This document shows, piece by piece, positions 25,185 through 32,253 of a stretch of DNA of 43,247 nucleotides. The translations under genes were made by a program, and so were the position numbers. Within the stretch, counting starts at the first letter, position 1, and every line of letters begins with the position of its first letter. The notes below the pieces were generated by a model. That model was given only the letters and a program-made list of their open reading frames with translations, was not told where the DNA came from and did no database searches. The stretch spans positions 1-43,247 of the forward strand of contig CAYQAJ010000010.1 in NCBI GenBank assembly GCA_964415245.1. Reading direction: 5' to 3'. This DNA comes from CAYQAJ01 sp964415245. Its GTDB lineage: Bacteria > Planctomycetota > Planctomycetia > Pirellulales > Pirellulaceae.

Positions 25185-26156
25185 TTATTGCCCGAGGCTT
25201 GCCGGGTAAAGCTTTCGCGACGTGCCAAACAACCTGTCGAGTAGCGATCCTTCCGGGGCCTCTCGGATCATGGCCTCGGTGGTCGGCTCATGATCCTGTT
25301 GTCGCCGCAACGTCGGGACATGCTGCTGCTCGCCGGCGGGTTGCTGTCGCAGGCGGACGTTCTGTGGCTGCAGCTCGGCCGGTGGCTGCGGACGCGCGAG
25401 CTCGGTATCCACCTCACTCTCGATCACGATCTGCCCGTCGTAGGGCCCGTCGTCAGCGTACGCGTTTCCACCGAACATACGGCGGTGCAAACGCCCCAGC
25501 GGTCCACTGTCGAGAATCGGCGAGTCATTGTACATGCCGTTGTGGTACATCGCCGAAGCTTCGGACGCTTCGACTTCGGCGCCCTCACCTTCACCTTCGG
25601 ACTCGGGCATGGATGGCACTTCCTCGCCGCATCCGCAATCGCACTCGCAGCACCGCTTGCCCCGCAAATGAAGGTGGCCGTGCAGCCAATGAAAGTCCAA
25701 TAGGGGCGGGCAGCAGCTTGCGACCGGTGCCTGGCAGCCGACCGGTTCCTGGCAGCCGCAGTCAGAACTCATCCGCCACGACGACCATCCACCGCCGCAA
25801 GATCGGCAGTGCTTGCCTCCCATGTGCGGCACGCGTTGCGTCTTCTCGGCGCAGTAGCCGCTCCACAGGCTCGCGGCGAAATAGGGCTTTTCTTCGCAGC
25901 ACCTCGAATGGAAGGGGTAGCCGTAACCGTCGCCCATCATTTCCTCGGCCGGCGCGGAGTCGAGTGGCTGAACGTCCGAGGGCGACTCGTCGGACTGCGC
26001 CGCGGTGGGTTGCGCGAGGGTCGGGCCATACGCGCGATTGAGCTGGCTTGGCGCCGCATAGGTGTTGGAGCTGACGCGGCGCGACGAACGATCGCCGTAG
26101 GCCGCGGCGGCCGCCAGCACAATGCATAACAGCGTGGGCAAGCGGATCCACTTCAT
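25185..26156 (-). CDS. Cysteine-rich secreted protein (323 aa), planctomycete-type
   Basis: The ATG at 26156 has AAGGAG 7 bases upstream and begins a signal peptide (MKWIRLPTLLCIVLAAAAAY). After a Ser/Pro/Gln-rich stretch comes a compact domain (about residues 75-175) with 15 cysteines, including RCCEEKPYF, HCRSCGGGW, DCGCQEPVGC and RCCECDCGCGEE. This implies many disulfides or metal binding. His-rich FHWLHGHLHLRGK sits inside it. An acidic Glu/Gly/Ser segment follows, then a Gln/Arg-rich tail ending in LLDRLFGTSRKLYP. Similar secreted Cys-rich proteins are frequent in planctomycetes, which have cysteine-rich cell-surface proteins; a surface role is inference. No enzyme motif is seen. Confidence 0.82.
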   Translation of the reverse strand: MKWIRLPTLLCIVLAAAAAYGDRSSRRVSSNTYAAPSQLNRAYGPTLAQPTAAQSDESPSDVQPLDSAPAEEMMGDGYGYPFHSRCCEEKPYFAASLWSGYCAEKTQRVPHMGGKHCRSCGGGWSSWRMSSDCGCQEPVGCQAPVASCCPPLLDFHWLHGHLHLRGKRCCECDCGCGEEVPSMPESEGEGEGAEVEASEASAMYHNGMYNDSPILDSGPLGRLHRRMFGGNAYADDGPYDGQIVIESEVDTELARPQPPAELQPQNVRLRQQPAGEQQHVPTLRRQQDHEPTTEAMIREAPEGSLLDRLFGTSRKLYPASLGQ

Positions 26157-26506
26157 GGGAATCTCCTTGCATTGGACGTGTGCCGGCCATGGGAGCGGTC
26201 GGCCGGCGCACCGGTTGGTCATCCTTAAACGCCGCACGAAGGCAGGACGGCCCGCGCCCGACCGCTGGGGGCGCATGGACCGCGCGTGCGTCTTGGGAAA
26301 CATGCCACACAGTAGCGCGATGAGCAAATGCAACACGTTTCTTTTTTTCAACACAATGGCAGGCTGTGGGCGGTCGCGCGAAGCGGCTGCGTCGGCGCAT
26401 CATCTTGCCGGCAGACGATTTGCTGCTATGATCCGAGGGACTCGGGCAGCCGAAGAAAAACAAGTCGCGGCGAGCGCCGCTGGTAGCGGTTGTACGCCGT
26501 GTGACC
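26157..26506. other. Divergent intergenic region
   Basis: These 350 bases lie between the starts of the Cys-rich protein (-) and the membrane protein (+). They contain a T7 tract around 26342-26350 and a locally AT-richer stretch (26300-26360), a likely promoter zone for the minus-strand gene. No RNA gene or ORF is supported. Confidence 0.45.
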
Positions 26507-27442
26507 ATGGAAACGATTCTCGCGACGTTCGACGCAATGGCGACCGGCGCGACGACGGCGATGGCGGCCCTGCTGCTGGGCGCGCTGTGCGGCGCGGGTC
26601 TGTGGCGATTGCATGCGGTGCTGCGCGGCACGACGCTCGTCGTGCCGTGGTGTTGGGCGATCGCGGCACTGGCCGCCGTTGTCGGCTGCGAGACAGTGCT
26701 GGGATTCGCCGCGGCACGCTTCTCGCCACAAGGCAGCGAAGCGCTTCGCTACGCGGCGGCATGCCTCTCCTGCTGCGCAACCGTGTCGGTGCTCGGCGCC
26801 AAGCGACCGCAGCACAACGTGTGGCAGTTCGTCGTCCTTTCGCTGTGGGCCGCGGCGGCGCTGCCCGCGGCCGGTGCGCTGCTCGCGCCTGCCGGAGCGC
26901 CGATCGAGATCGACCTGGCCCGCGCGTGGCTCTTGGCGGTGGTGATCGCCGTCGGTTGCGCCAATTGGCTGCCGACGCGCTATTGGCTCGCGGCGATCCT
27001 GGCGGCCGCCGGACAGACCGTATTGTTGGCCGAAGCGCTGCCGCTGAGCGTGCCGGGTCTGGGAAGTGTGGGCGTGTTGGCGTGCCTGGCGCTGTGGGCG
27101 GCTGCAGCGCTGGTTGCGGTGTTGGCACGTCCTCCGCGCTGCGAAGATGGGCTCGATCGGCTGTGGCGCGATTTTCGCGACTCGTTCGGCGTCGCATGGG
27201 GACTGCGCGTTGCGGAGCGCGTCAATGCCGCCGCCGCGCAGCACGGCTGGCCTATTCGCCTATCGTGGCAAGGATTTCGCTCGGAAGAAGACTTGCCTGA
27301 CGAAAACCCACGCCCCAAAGCTTCGCCCGACACGTCTGTCGATACGGCCCGCAACGCTGTGCGACGCAATCTCACGGGTTTGCTGCGACGATTCGTCTCC
27401 GAGCGGTGGATTGCGAGCCGATTGGACGAAAGCATAGACTAG
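26507..27442 (+). CDS. Multi-pass membrane protein of unknown function (about 311 aa)
   Basis: Residues 1-220 hold about seven hydrophobic helices rich in Ala, Leu and Val (AMAALLLGALCGAGLWRLH; VPWCWAIAALAAVVGCETVL; FVVLSLWAAAALPAAGALLA; WLLAVVIAVGCANWL; LGSVGVLACLALWAAAALVA). The cytoplasmic C-terminal 90 residues include LDRLWRDFRDSFGVAWGLRV, RVNAAAAQHGWPIRLSWQGF and a basic end NAVRRNLTGLLRRFVSERW. That tail pattern occurs in planctomycete membrane proteins I cannot name. A GTG two codons earlier (26501) is an alternative start; neither has a clear ribosome site. It lies 93 bases upstream of the GAF-PP2C gene on the same strand, so co-transcription is plausible. Confidence 0.75.
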   Translation: METILATFDAMATGATTAMAALLLGALCGAGLWRLHAVLRGTTLVVPWCWAIAALAAVVGCETVLGFAAARFSPQGSEALRYAAACLSCCATVSVLGAKRPQHNVWQFVVLSLWAAAALPAAGALLAPAGAPIEIDLARAWLLAVVIAVGCANWLPTRYWLAAILAAAGQTVLLAEALPLSVPGLGSVGVLACLALWAAAALVAVLARPPRCEDGLDRLWRDFRDSFGVAWGLRVAERVNAAAAQHGWPIRLSWQGFRSEEDLPDENPRPKASPDTSVDTARNAVRRNLTGLLRRFVSERWIASRLDESID

Positions 27443-27535
27443 GGGGCCGCACTTGCCCACGCAACCGATCACCAGCGCCCGCTACCCCGCCCCCGAACGC
27501 GCCCACCAATACTGACGACGACGGCCGCCACCACC

Positions 27536-28840
27536 ATGTCTTTACCCGCCCGAGATGAATCCCGGCATCGGTCGACCGACAACGAGCTGGCCCGTCGCGT
27601 CGAGGCAATGAATCGCCTGCTCAACGTGACCCGCGTGCTGGCCGCTGAGATCGACCTCGACACGGTGCTTGAGGCCATCATAACGCAATCGTGCAAGGCG
27701 CTCGACTGCGAGCGTGCCACCCTCTACCAGTACGATGCCAAAACCAACGAACTGTACACCACCGCCGTCACCGAGCTGGAGATTGAGGAGATCCGCAAGG
27801 GCATCGACATGGGCGTCAGCGGCTATGTCGCCCGTAACCGTGCGATCGCCAACATTCCCGACCCCGCCCAGGACGCGCGGTGGAATTCGTCGGTCGATCG
27901 CGAGACCGGTTACACGACGCGCAACATCCTGGCGGCGCCCCTCACTTCGCCTCGCGACGGCAATCTGCTGGGCGTGCTCTCGTTGCTCAACAAGCACGAG
28001 GGCAGTTTCGACAAGATGGACGAGGAGCTGATCGAGGCCTTCAGCCAGCACGCCGGCGTGGCACTCGACCGCGCCCGGCTCGTCGAGGAAATCCGCCAGA
28101 ATCAGCAGCTCGAAGCCTCGCTCGAAGTAGCCCGACAGGTGCAGCTCAGCTTCATGCCCGGCAAAATGCCGCAAGTGCCAGGGTACGAGTTGGCCTCGTG
28201 GTGGTTTCCGCAGGAAGCAGTGGGGGGCGACTACTGCGATGCCATGCTGTTGCGCGACGGCCGGCTCGGTATCTGCGTCGCCGACGTCAGCGGCCACGGT
28301 CTGGGGCCCAGCCTCATAATGGCGTCGGTTCGGGCGGCTCTGCGGGCGCTGCTGTTGGAACATTCCGCGGCCGACGTGCTTATGCGGCTATTGGCTCGCA
28401 CGCTCATGGACGACATGGCCGAGCGGCTGTTCATCACGATGGTGCTGACGGTTTGCGATCCGGCGACACACGAGGTGCAGTTCAGCAATGCCGGGCACGC
28501 CCCCGCGATGCACTGGTCGGCGCACCAGCGGCGGTTCACCACGCTCGAGGCGACCAACATGCCGCTGGGCGTCGGCGATCCCGACCAGTACCAGCACGGA
28601 CCGCCGTTTACGATGCGCCCGGGCGACCTGATCTTCCTGTGCACCGACGGCATCGTGGAATCGATGGACGCCAAAGGGAAGCAGTTCGGCCAGGAACGGC
28701 TCGAGAAGCTGATCGCCGAATTGGCCGCCGCGCCGTTGGAGGAGATGGTCCGAACAATCGGCGCCGAAGTGAGCCGGCACTACGTGGGCACGAGCCCGCC
28801 CGACGACCTGACCATGATCGTCGCCCGGCGCTGCGGCTGA
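27536..28840 (+). CDS. GAF domain-containing PP2C/SpoIIE-type Ser/Thr phosphatase (RsbU-like)
   Basis: The product has 434 residues. A GAF sensor domain (about 28-178; LNVTRVLAAEIDLDTVLEAI, GVSGYVARNR, NILAAPLTSPRDGNLLGVLS) is joined by a coiled-coil linker (RLVEEIRQNQQLEASLEVAR) to a SpoIIE/PP2C phosphatase domain (about 200-432). The metal-binding motifs are intact: GGDYCD (230-235), DVSGHG (250-255), FLCTDGIVE and PPDDLTMIVA. Such enzymes dephosphorylate anti-sigma-factor antagonists in partner-switching systems and respond to a small ligand or redox state bound by GAF. It is cytosolic, with no membrane segment. No STAS or anti-sigma kinase gene lies next to it here. The start ATG lacks a strong ribosome site. 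Confidence 0.92.
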   Translation: MSLPARDESRHRSTDNELARRVEAMNRLLNVTRVLAAEIDLDTVLEAIITQSCKALDCERATLYQYDAKTNELYTTAVTELEIEEIRKGIDMGVSGYVARNRAIANIPDPAQDARWNSSVDRETGYTTRNILAAPLTSPRDGNLLGVLSLLNKHEGSFDKMDEELIEAFSQHAGVALDRARLVEEIRQNQQLEASLEVARQVQLSFMPGKMPQVPGYELASWWFPQEAVGGDYCDAMLLRDGRLGICVADVSGHGLGPSLIMASVRAALRALLLEHSAADVLMRLLARTLMDDMAERLFITMVLTVCDPATHEVQFSNAGHAPAMHWSAHQRRFTTLEATNMPLGVGDPDQYQHGPPFTMRPGDLIFLCTDGIVESMDAKGKQFGQERLEKLIAELAAAPLEEMVRTIGAEVSRHYVGTSPPDDLTMIVARRCG

Positions 28841-28882
28841 CGCTGAGACGCGGCGACGCGGTGACGCAGGGACTGAGATGCT

Positions 28883-28908
28883 GTCATTCCCGTGCAGGCG
28901 GGAATCCA
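28883..28908 (+). repeat. 26-bp dispersed palindromic repeat, copy 1
   Basis: It starts GTCATTCCCG and ends GGCGGGAATCCA, with ATTCCCG/CGGGAAT arms. A second copy differing only in the central bases lies at 35630-35655 on the other strand. It sits 43 bases after the phosphatase stop. This type of repeat is widespread in intergenic DNA of many bacteria. Confidence 0.75.
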
Positions 28909-29036
28909 GTTGCGGTCGTGATCGGGCACAGTGATGCGGACACGTGCTGACGATAGCCGCCACATTCATTTGGCGTTCTAGCGGCGCCCGTTATTCGCTT
29001 GACGGTTTCGCGGCGTGACTGGGATAATGTAGGGGC

Positions 29037-29270
29037 ATGGATTTCCAGATTGTCGGGCCGATTCAGAACGTGGAAACGATCGCGGTCGGATCGGCGATCC
29101 GGGTGTTGCCGCGTCTGCGAAAGTTGTACGGCAAGGCACGCTGGCGCAAGCTCAAGGGCGTGGCGCTGATTCGATTGCCGAACGGTCGAATGCGCGAGGC
29201 CGAGCTCCACTGGTATGAGGCACATGGCATTGGGCGCAAAGAAACCAAAATCAAGCGCTTCCTCGACTAA
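29037..29270 (+). CDS. Conserved small protein (77 aa), first of an overlapping pair
   Basis: The product is a 77-residue basic protein: MDFQIVGPIQNVETIAVGSA, then RLRKLYGKARWRKLKGVAL, and a C-terminus AELHWYEAHGIGRKETKIKR ending FLD. I recognise this pattern from a small family found in several phyla, usually next to a second small gene as here. The fold looks like a short beta-rich barrel with a conserved WYEAHGIG motif. Its function is not known to me. The downstream gene starts 47 bases before this one stops, in another frame, so translation is probably coupled. The genomic setting near an orphan nuclease-like gene is compatible with a toxin-antitoxin-like or accessory module, but nothing proves it. 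Confidence 0.82.
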   Translation: MDFQIVGPIQNVETIAVGSAIRVLPRLRKLYGKARWRKLKGVALIRLPNGRMREAELHWYEAHGIGRKETKIKRFLD

Positions 29271-29508
29271 CCGAATACGGCGTCGGTCGTCGACTGCGCA
29301 ATTCGCAGTCTGCGTCAATAACGCGCAGTACCCGGCGTCGCTGGAGTTGCACAAGATCTACCGCGTGCTGCCCGACTTGGAGGCTGCCCGCGAAGGAAGG
29401 CTTCGTGTCGTCGACGAGGACGGCGAGGACTACTTGTACCCGGCCGACTGGTTCGTTCCCGTGCAGGTCCCGCCGGCTGTGAAATCGTCGCTTCTGCGCG
29501 CATCGTAG
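29224..29508 (+). CDS. Conserved small protein (94 aa), second of the overlapping pair
   Basis: The ATG at 29224 lies inside the previous gene. About 25 residues of basic Ser/Arg-rich sequence lead into the conserved body: FAVCVNNAQYPASLELHKIY, then RVLPDLEAAREGRLRVVDED, then GEDYLYPADWFVPVQVP. This CV-N-x-x-YxASLELxKIYRVLPD...YLYPADxFV pattern is a widespread small-protein family without assigned function. The conserved part begins only after the overlap, so the overlapping stretch may be translated but unconstrained. Alternative starts downstream of the overlap (a GTG near 29309) would give a protein of about 66 residues that is still complete for the domain. Together with its partner it forms a two-gene operon. 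Confidence 0.8.
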   Translation: MALGAKKPKSSASSTNRIRRRSSTAQFAVCVNNAQYPASLELHKIYRVLPDLEAAREGRLRVVDEDGEDYLYPADWFVPVQVPPAVKSSLLRAS

Positions 29509-29589
29509 CGACGTGGGAGCACTGCGACGCGATGGATGCTCACTCAACTTTCTTGCGAATCAAGTTGCGCAAACTCCGGGGGGGGATTC

Positions 29590-30168
29590 ATGGCCAAGTC
29601 AGCGCGAACCCCGACGCGGTACCCGGTAATCTCGCATGGCGCCGAATTTCTCGTCATGGGCCACCTCATGCGTCGCAATATCCTGACGTACAAAGCACCG
29701 CCCAATAATGAAGGCTACGATCTCATCTGCATCCATCCGGACCCGCGACAGCGAAGACGCCAAGTCCGGGTGCAGGTGAAAAGCCGTCTCGCTACGGATT
29801 GCGACAGGGGCTTTCCCGTGAAGCGACGGACGTTCGACGCCTTCGATTACGTGATTGCGGTATTCCTCAATGTGGGGTACTTCGTCCGCAAAGCGCGCCG
29901 AAACGCCTCCAGGGAAGGAGCGGCTTCGCCCGAGTTTCTGACACTTCCTGTGAGCTTCATTCGTGAACATCATGACGCCAGCACGTCGTGGGAGAAGGTG
30001 CGCACGGCTGGCATAAACATAGAGCGGTTCAAGAACGAACGCGGCTTTGAGCAGATCGCCAAGCGACTACGCATTCCCTACCCGGAAGCAAACGAGCATC
30101 CCGCGAACGGAAGTATTAAGTCCGCAGCGCGCCGAAACGGTACTCGTACGCCACGTCGCGCATCCTGA
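29590..30168 (+). CDS. PD-(D/E)XK nuclease-like protein, orphan
   Basis: The product has 192 residues from the ATG at 29590, which follows a G-rich ribosome site and removes an implausible N-terminal extension. The core matches the PD-(D/E)XK layout of DUF4365-like or intron-associated endonucleases. HGAEFLVMGHLMRRNI forms helix 1 (Glu19). EGYDLICIHP carries the metal-binding Asp (44), and RQVRVQVKSR carries the Q-x-K form of the catalytic pair (Gln62, Lys64). FDAFDYVIAVFL is a core strand, and a later PEFLTLPVSFIREHHD is typical of these proteins. No methyltransferase, specificity subunit or helicase lies nearby, so it is an orphan. It might be a house-cleaning, defence or relict nuclease. 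Gln in place of Glu/Asp is frequent in such families, so activity is possible. Confidence 0.72.
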   Translation: MAKSARTPTRYPVISHGAEFLVMGHLMRRNILTYKAPPNNEGYDLICIHPDPRQRRRQVRVQVKSRLATDCDRGFPVKRRTFDAFDYVIAVFLNVGYFVRKARRNASREGAASPEFLTLPVSFIREHHDASTSWEKVRTAGINIERFKNERGFEQIAKRLRIPYPEANEHPANGSIKSAARRNGTRTPRRAS

Positions 30169-30198
30169 TCCGATTCGTTGTTCCGAGCCGTCCGTCCC

Positions 30199-30603
30199 AT
30201 GATCCAAAACCAACTGCTTTCGGCAGCCGTCGAGTTGGCGCTCGATTTGATTGAGAAGAACGAAAGCTTTCTGCCTTTTGCCATGGCCGTGAGCGAATCG
30301 GGAGAATCGGTCATCTATTCGCCGGACTCCGACAAAGAGTACACGCTCGAGCAGGCATTCGAAAGCGTTCGACTCAGCGTGCAGCGCGACCTGGAGGGTC
30401 GCCGGCTGATGGGCGTCGCTTTCTGCTTCCACAGCCGCATCCGGCTGCCCGACTGGGAGGAGAAGGCGCCGACCGTCGAGGTGGAGCTGCACTTCCGCGG
30501 CACGCCGTCGGCGCTGTGGTACTTTCCCTACAAATTCGAGGGCAAAACGGCAAAGGTCTTCGACAGCATCACCAACGACGCCGAGGAAAACCTGTTCGCG
30601 TGA
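30199..30603 (+). CDS. Hypothetical protein (134 aa)
   Basis: The product is a soluble acidic protein: an N-terminal helix (LLSAAVELALDLIEKNESFL), a beta-rich middle (PFAMAVSESGESVIYSPDSD) and a C-terminal part VEVELHFRGTPSALWYFPYK with FEGKTAKVFDSITNDAEENL. The frame opens at a TTG at 30178; the ATG at 30199 gives a more natural start. I know this general pattern only from uncharacterised bacterial proteins. It lies 30 bases after the nuclease-like gene on the same strand and may share its transcript. No active-site or binding motif is visible. Confidence 0.7.
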   Translation: MIQNQLLSAAVELALDLIEKNESFLPFAMAVSESGESVIYSPDSDKEYTLEQAFESVRLSVQRDLEGRRLMGVAFCFHSRIRLPDWEEKAPTVEVELHFRGTPSALWYFPYKFEGKTAKVFDSITNDAEENLFA

Positions 30604-30732
30604 GGCCATTCCGTTCATCTGTCTTTCCCGCCGGTTGTTGCCGGGTTTGTGTCGTAGCCTTGAGTTGATTACGCTGGCTTAGAACAACGTTGCGATTCCG
30701 CTGTGTACATCAGCTTGAGAGGAGGGAGCGCC

Positions 30733-32166
30733 ATGAGCGGTTCCCATAAGTCAATCCGTGGCGCGAGATTCATCGTTGTTCTCGCCGCGCTGGCGCTGAT
30801 CTCATCGGCTGGATGTCCGCCCCCGGGCGTCGGTCCGCGCATCGCCGAGGTAGGGCCCGGCGGTTCGTCCGCCGGCGATAAGGCACTCACCGCAAGGGTC
30901 GGCGGTCTGCAGCGCGAGCTGGACCAGGTGACGAAGGAGCGGGACGAGCTCCTCGCTACTGCAAACAGCGCCGACCAGTACAAGCAGTATGCCCTCGCGG
31001 TGCAAGGGCGCGCCGTCTCGGCCATCGAAGACGCCGGCGGCAAGTGGAACGAGAAGCGCGGCGAAGTCGATCTCACCAACGCCCGTATCGACGATGCGCT
31101 CCTCGCGCAGCTCTACCTGCTCCCCAAGGTCGAGCGGGTACTCTTGTGGGGGCCCGATGTCACCGACGACAGCGTGCGCCAGTTGCTCGGCCTGTCGGGG
31201 CTCAAAGTGCTCGCCCTCGACGAGACGAGCATCACCGACGACGGCCTGGCCCTCTTGGAACCGCTGGCCGACCTGCAAGAGGTGCGGCTGCGGCGGACCG
31301 ACATCACCAACGAGGCGTTCGCCCACTTGGCCAAGCTGCCCGCTCTCAAGAGCATCAGCGCGCCCCGCACCAACGTCGGCGACGAGGGGCTCGAGCATTT
31401 GAAGAACGCCCAATCGCTGGAGGTGCTCGAACTCACCGATTGCCTGTACGTCTCCGATAAGGGCCTGGCCCACCTGAAGGACCTTTCCAAGTTGCGGGCC
31501 TTGTCGGTGTGGGGTACGCAGATCACCGACGTGGGCGTGGCCAACTTCCAGGGGAGCGAGACGATGCGGAACCTGGCACTGAACGACACTCGCATCACCG
31601 ACGCCGGAATGAAGACCATCGGCAGCATGCCCAACCTGGAAGTTCTTTCGGTCGTGCGCACCGGAGTGGGAGACGCGGGGCTGGCCGAGCTTGCCGGACT
31701 GAAAAACGTGCGGCGACTGCGGCTCCGCGGCACGCTGGCGACCGACGCCGGCATGGCACACCTGGCCGGGCTGAAAACGCTCGAAGACCTGGAAGTGAGC
31801 GAAACGCCCGTCGGCGACGAGGGCCTGGCCCACCTGGCTGACCTGCCCAATCTGACGACGCTCAACCTGTGGCTCAGCCGCGCCACCGACGCCGGCATGC
31901 CGCACGTCGCCAAGATGCAGAACCTCACCTGGCTCAACCTCGACAAAACCCAGGTCAGCGACGAGGGCATCCGCCACGTGGCCGAGCTGAAAAAACTCGA
32001 ATTCCTGCACGCGGGCCACACGCAGATCACCGACGCCGGCCTGGCCGCGCTGGGTGAGCTGCCGAACCTGAAGCACCTCGAAATTACCTTTTGCACCGAG
32101 ATCACGAACAAGGCCGTGAACGATTTCAAGAAGGCCCACCCGGACTGCAAGGTTGTCGGCCCGTAA
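30733..32166 (+). CDS. Leucine-rich-repeat lipoprotein
   Basis: The ATG at 30733 has GGAGGGAG 5 bases upstream. The 477-residue precursor has a lipoprotein signal (FIVVLAALALISSAGC, lipidated Cys28). A short Pro/Gly stretch and a coiled coil follow (about 58-95; RVGGLQRELDQVTKERDELL). From about residue 115 there are some fourteen repeats of about 24 residues of the cysteine-free bacterial LRR type, with L-x-x-L-x-L-x-x-T-x-I-T-D-x-G-L spacing (for example LKVLALDETSITDDGLALLE, LRALSVWGTQITDVGVANF). Such solenoids bind proteins or glycans. The lipid anchor places it on the envelope. It is monocistronic or loosely linked to the PHP hydrolase 87 bases downstream. Planctomycetes carry many paralogues of this type. 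Confidence 0.92.
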   Translation: MSGSHKSIRGARFIVVLAALALISSAGCPPPGVGPRIAEVGPGGSSAGDKALTARVGGLQRELDQVTKERDELLATANSADQYKQYALAVQGRAVSAIEDAGGKWNEKRGEVDLTNARIDDALLAQLYLLPKVERVLLWGPDVTDDSVRQLLGLSGLKVLALDETSITDDGLALLEPLADLQEVRLRRTDITNEAFAHLAKLPALKSISAPRTNVGDEGLEHLKNAQSLEVLELTDCLYVSDKGLAHLKDLSKLRALSVWGTQITDVGVANFQGSETMRNLALNDTRITDAGMKTIGSMPNLEVLSVVRTGVGDAGLAELAGLKNVRRLRLRGTLATDAGMAHLAGLKTLEDLEVSETPVGDEGLAHLADLPNLTTLNLWLSRATDAGMPHVAKMQNLTWLNLDKTQVSDEGIRHVAELKKLEFLHAGHTQITDAGLAALGELPNLKHLEITFCTEITNKAVNDFKKAHPDCKVVGP

Positions 32167-32253
32167 CGTGTGCGTGGGGCACGGCCCAATGTCCGGGCGT
32201 TGCGTCCGCCCTGACAACTTCGCGACGTCGGTCCACTGCGGAGGATCCGCCTG

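Noticed and set aside
29037..30603. Complete restriction-modification or known defence island
   Set aside because: Only one nuclease-like gene is present, with no methyltransferase, helicase or recognised defence partner; kept only as a weak hypothesis in the findings.
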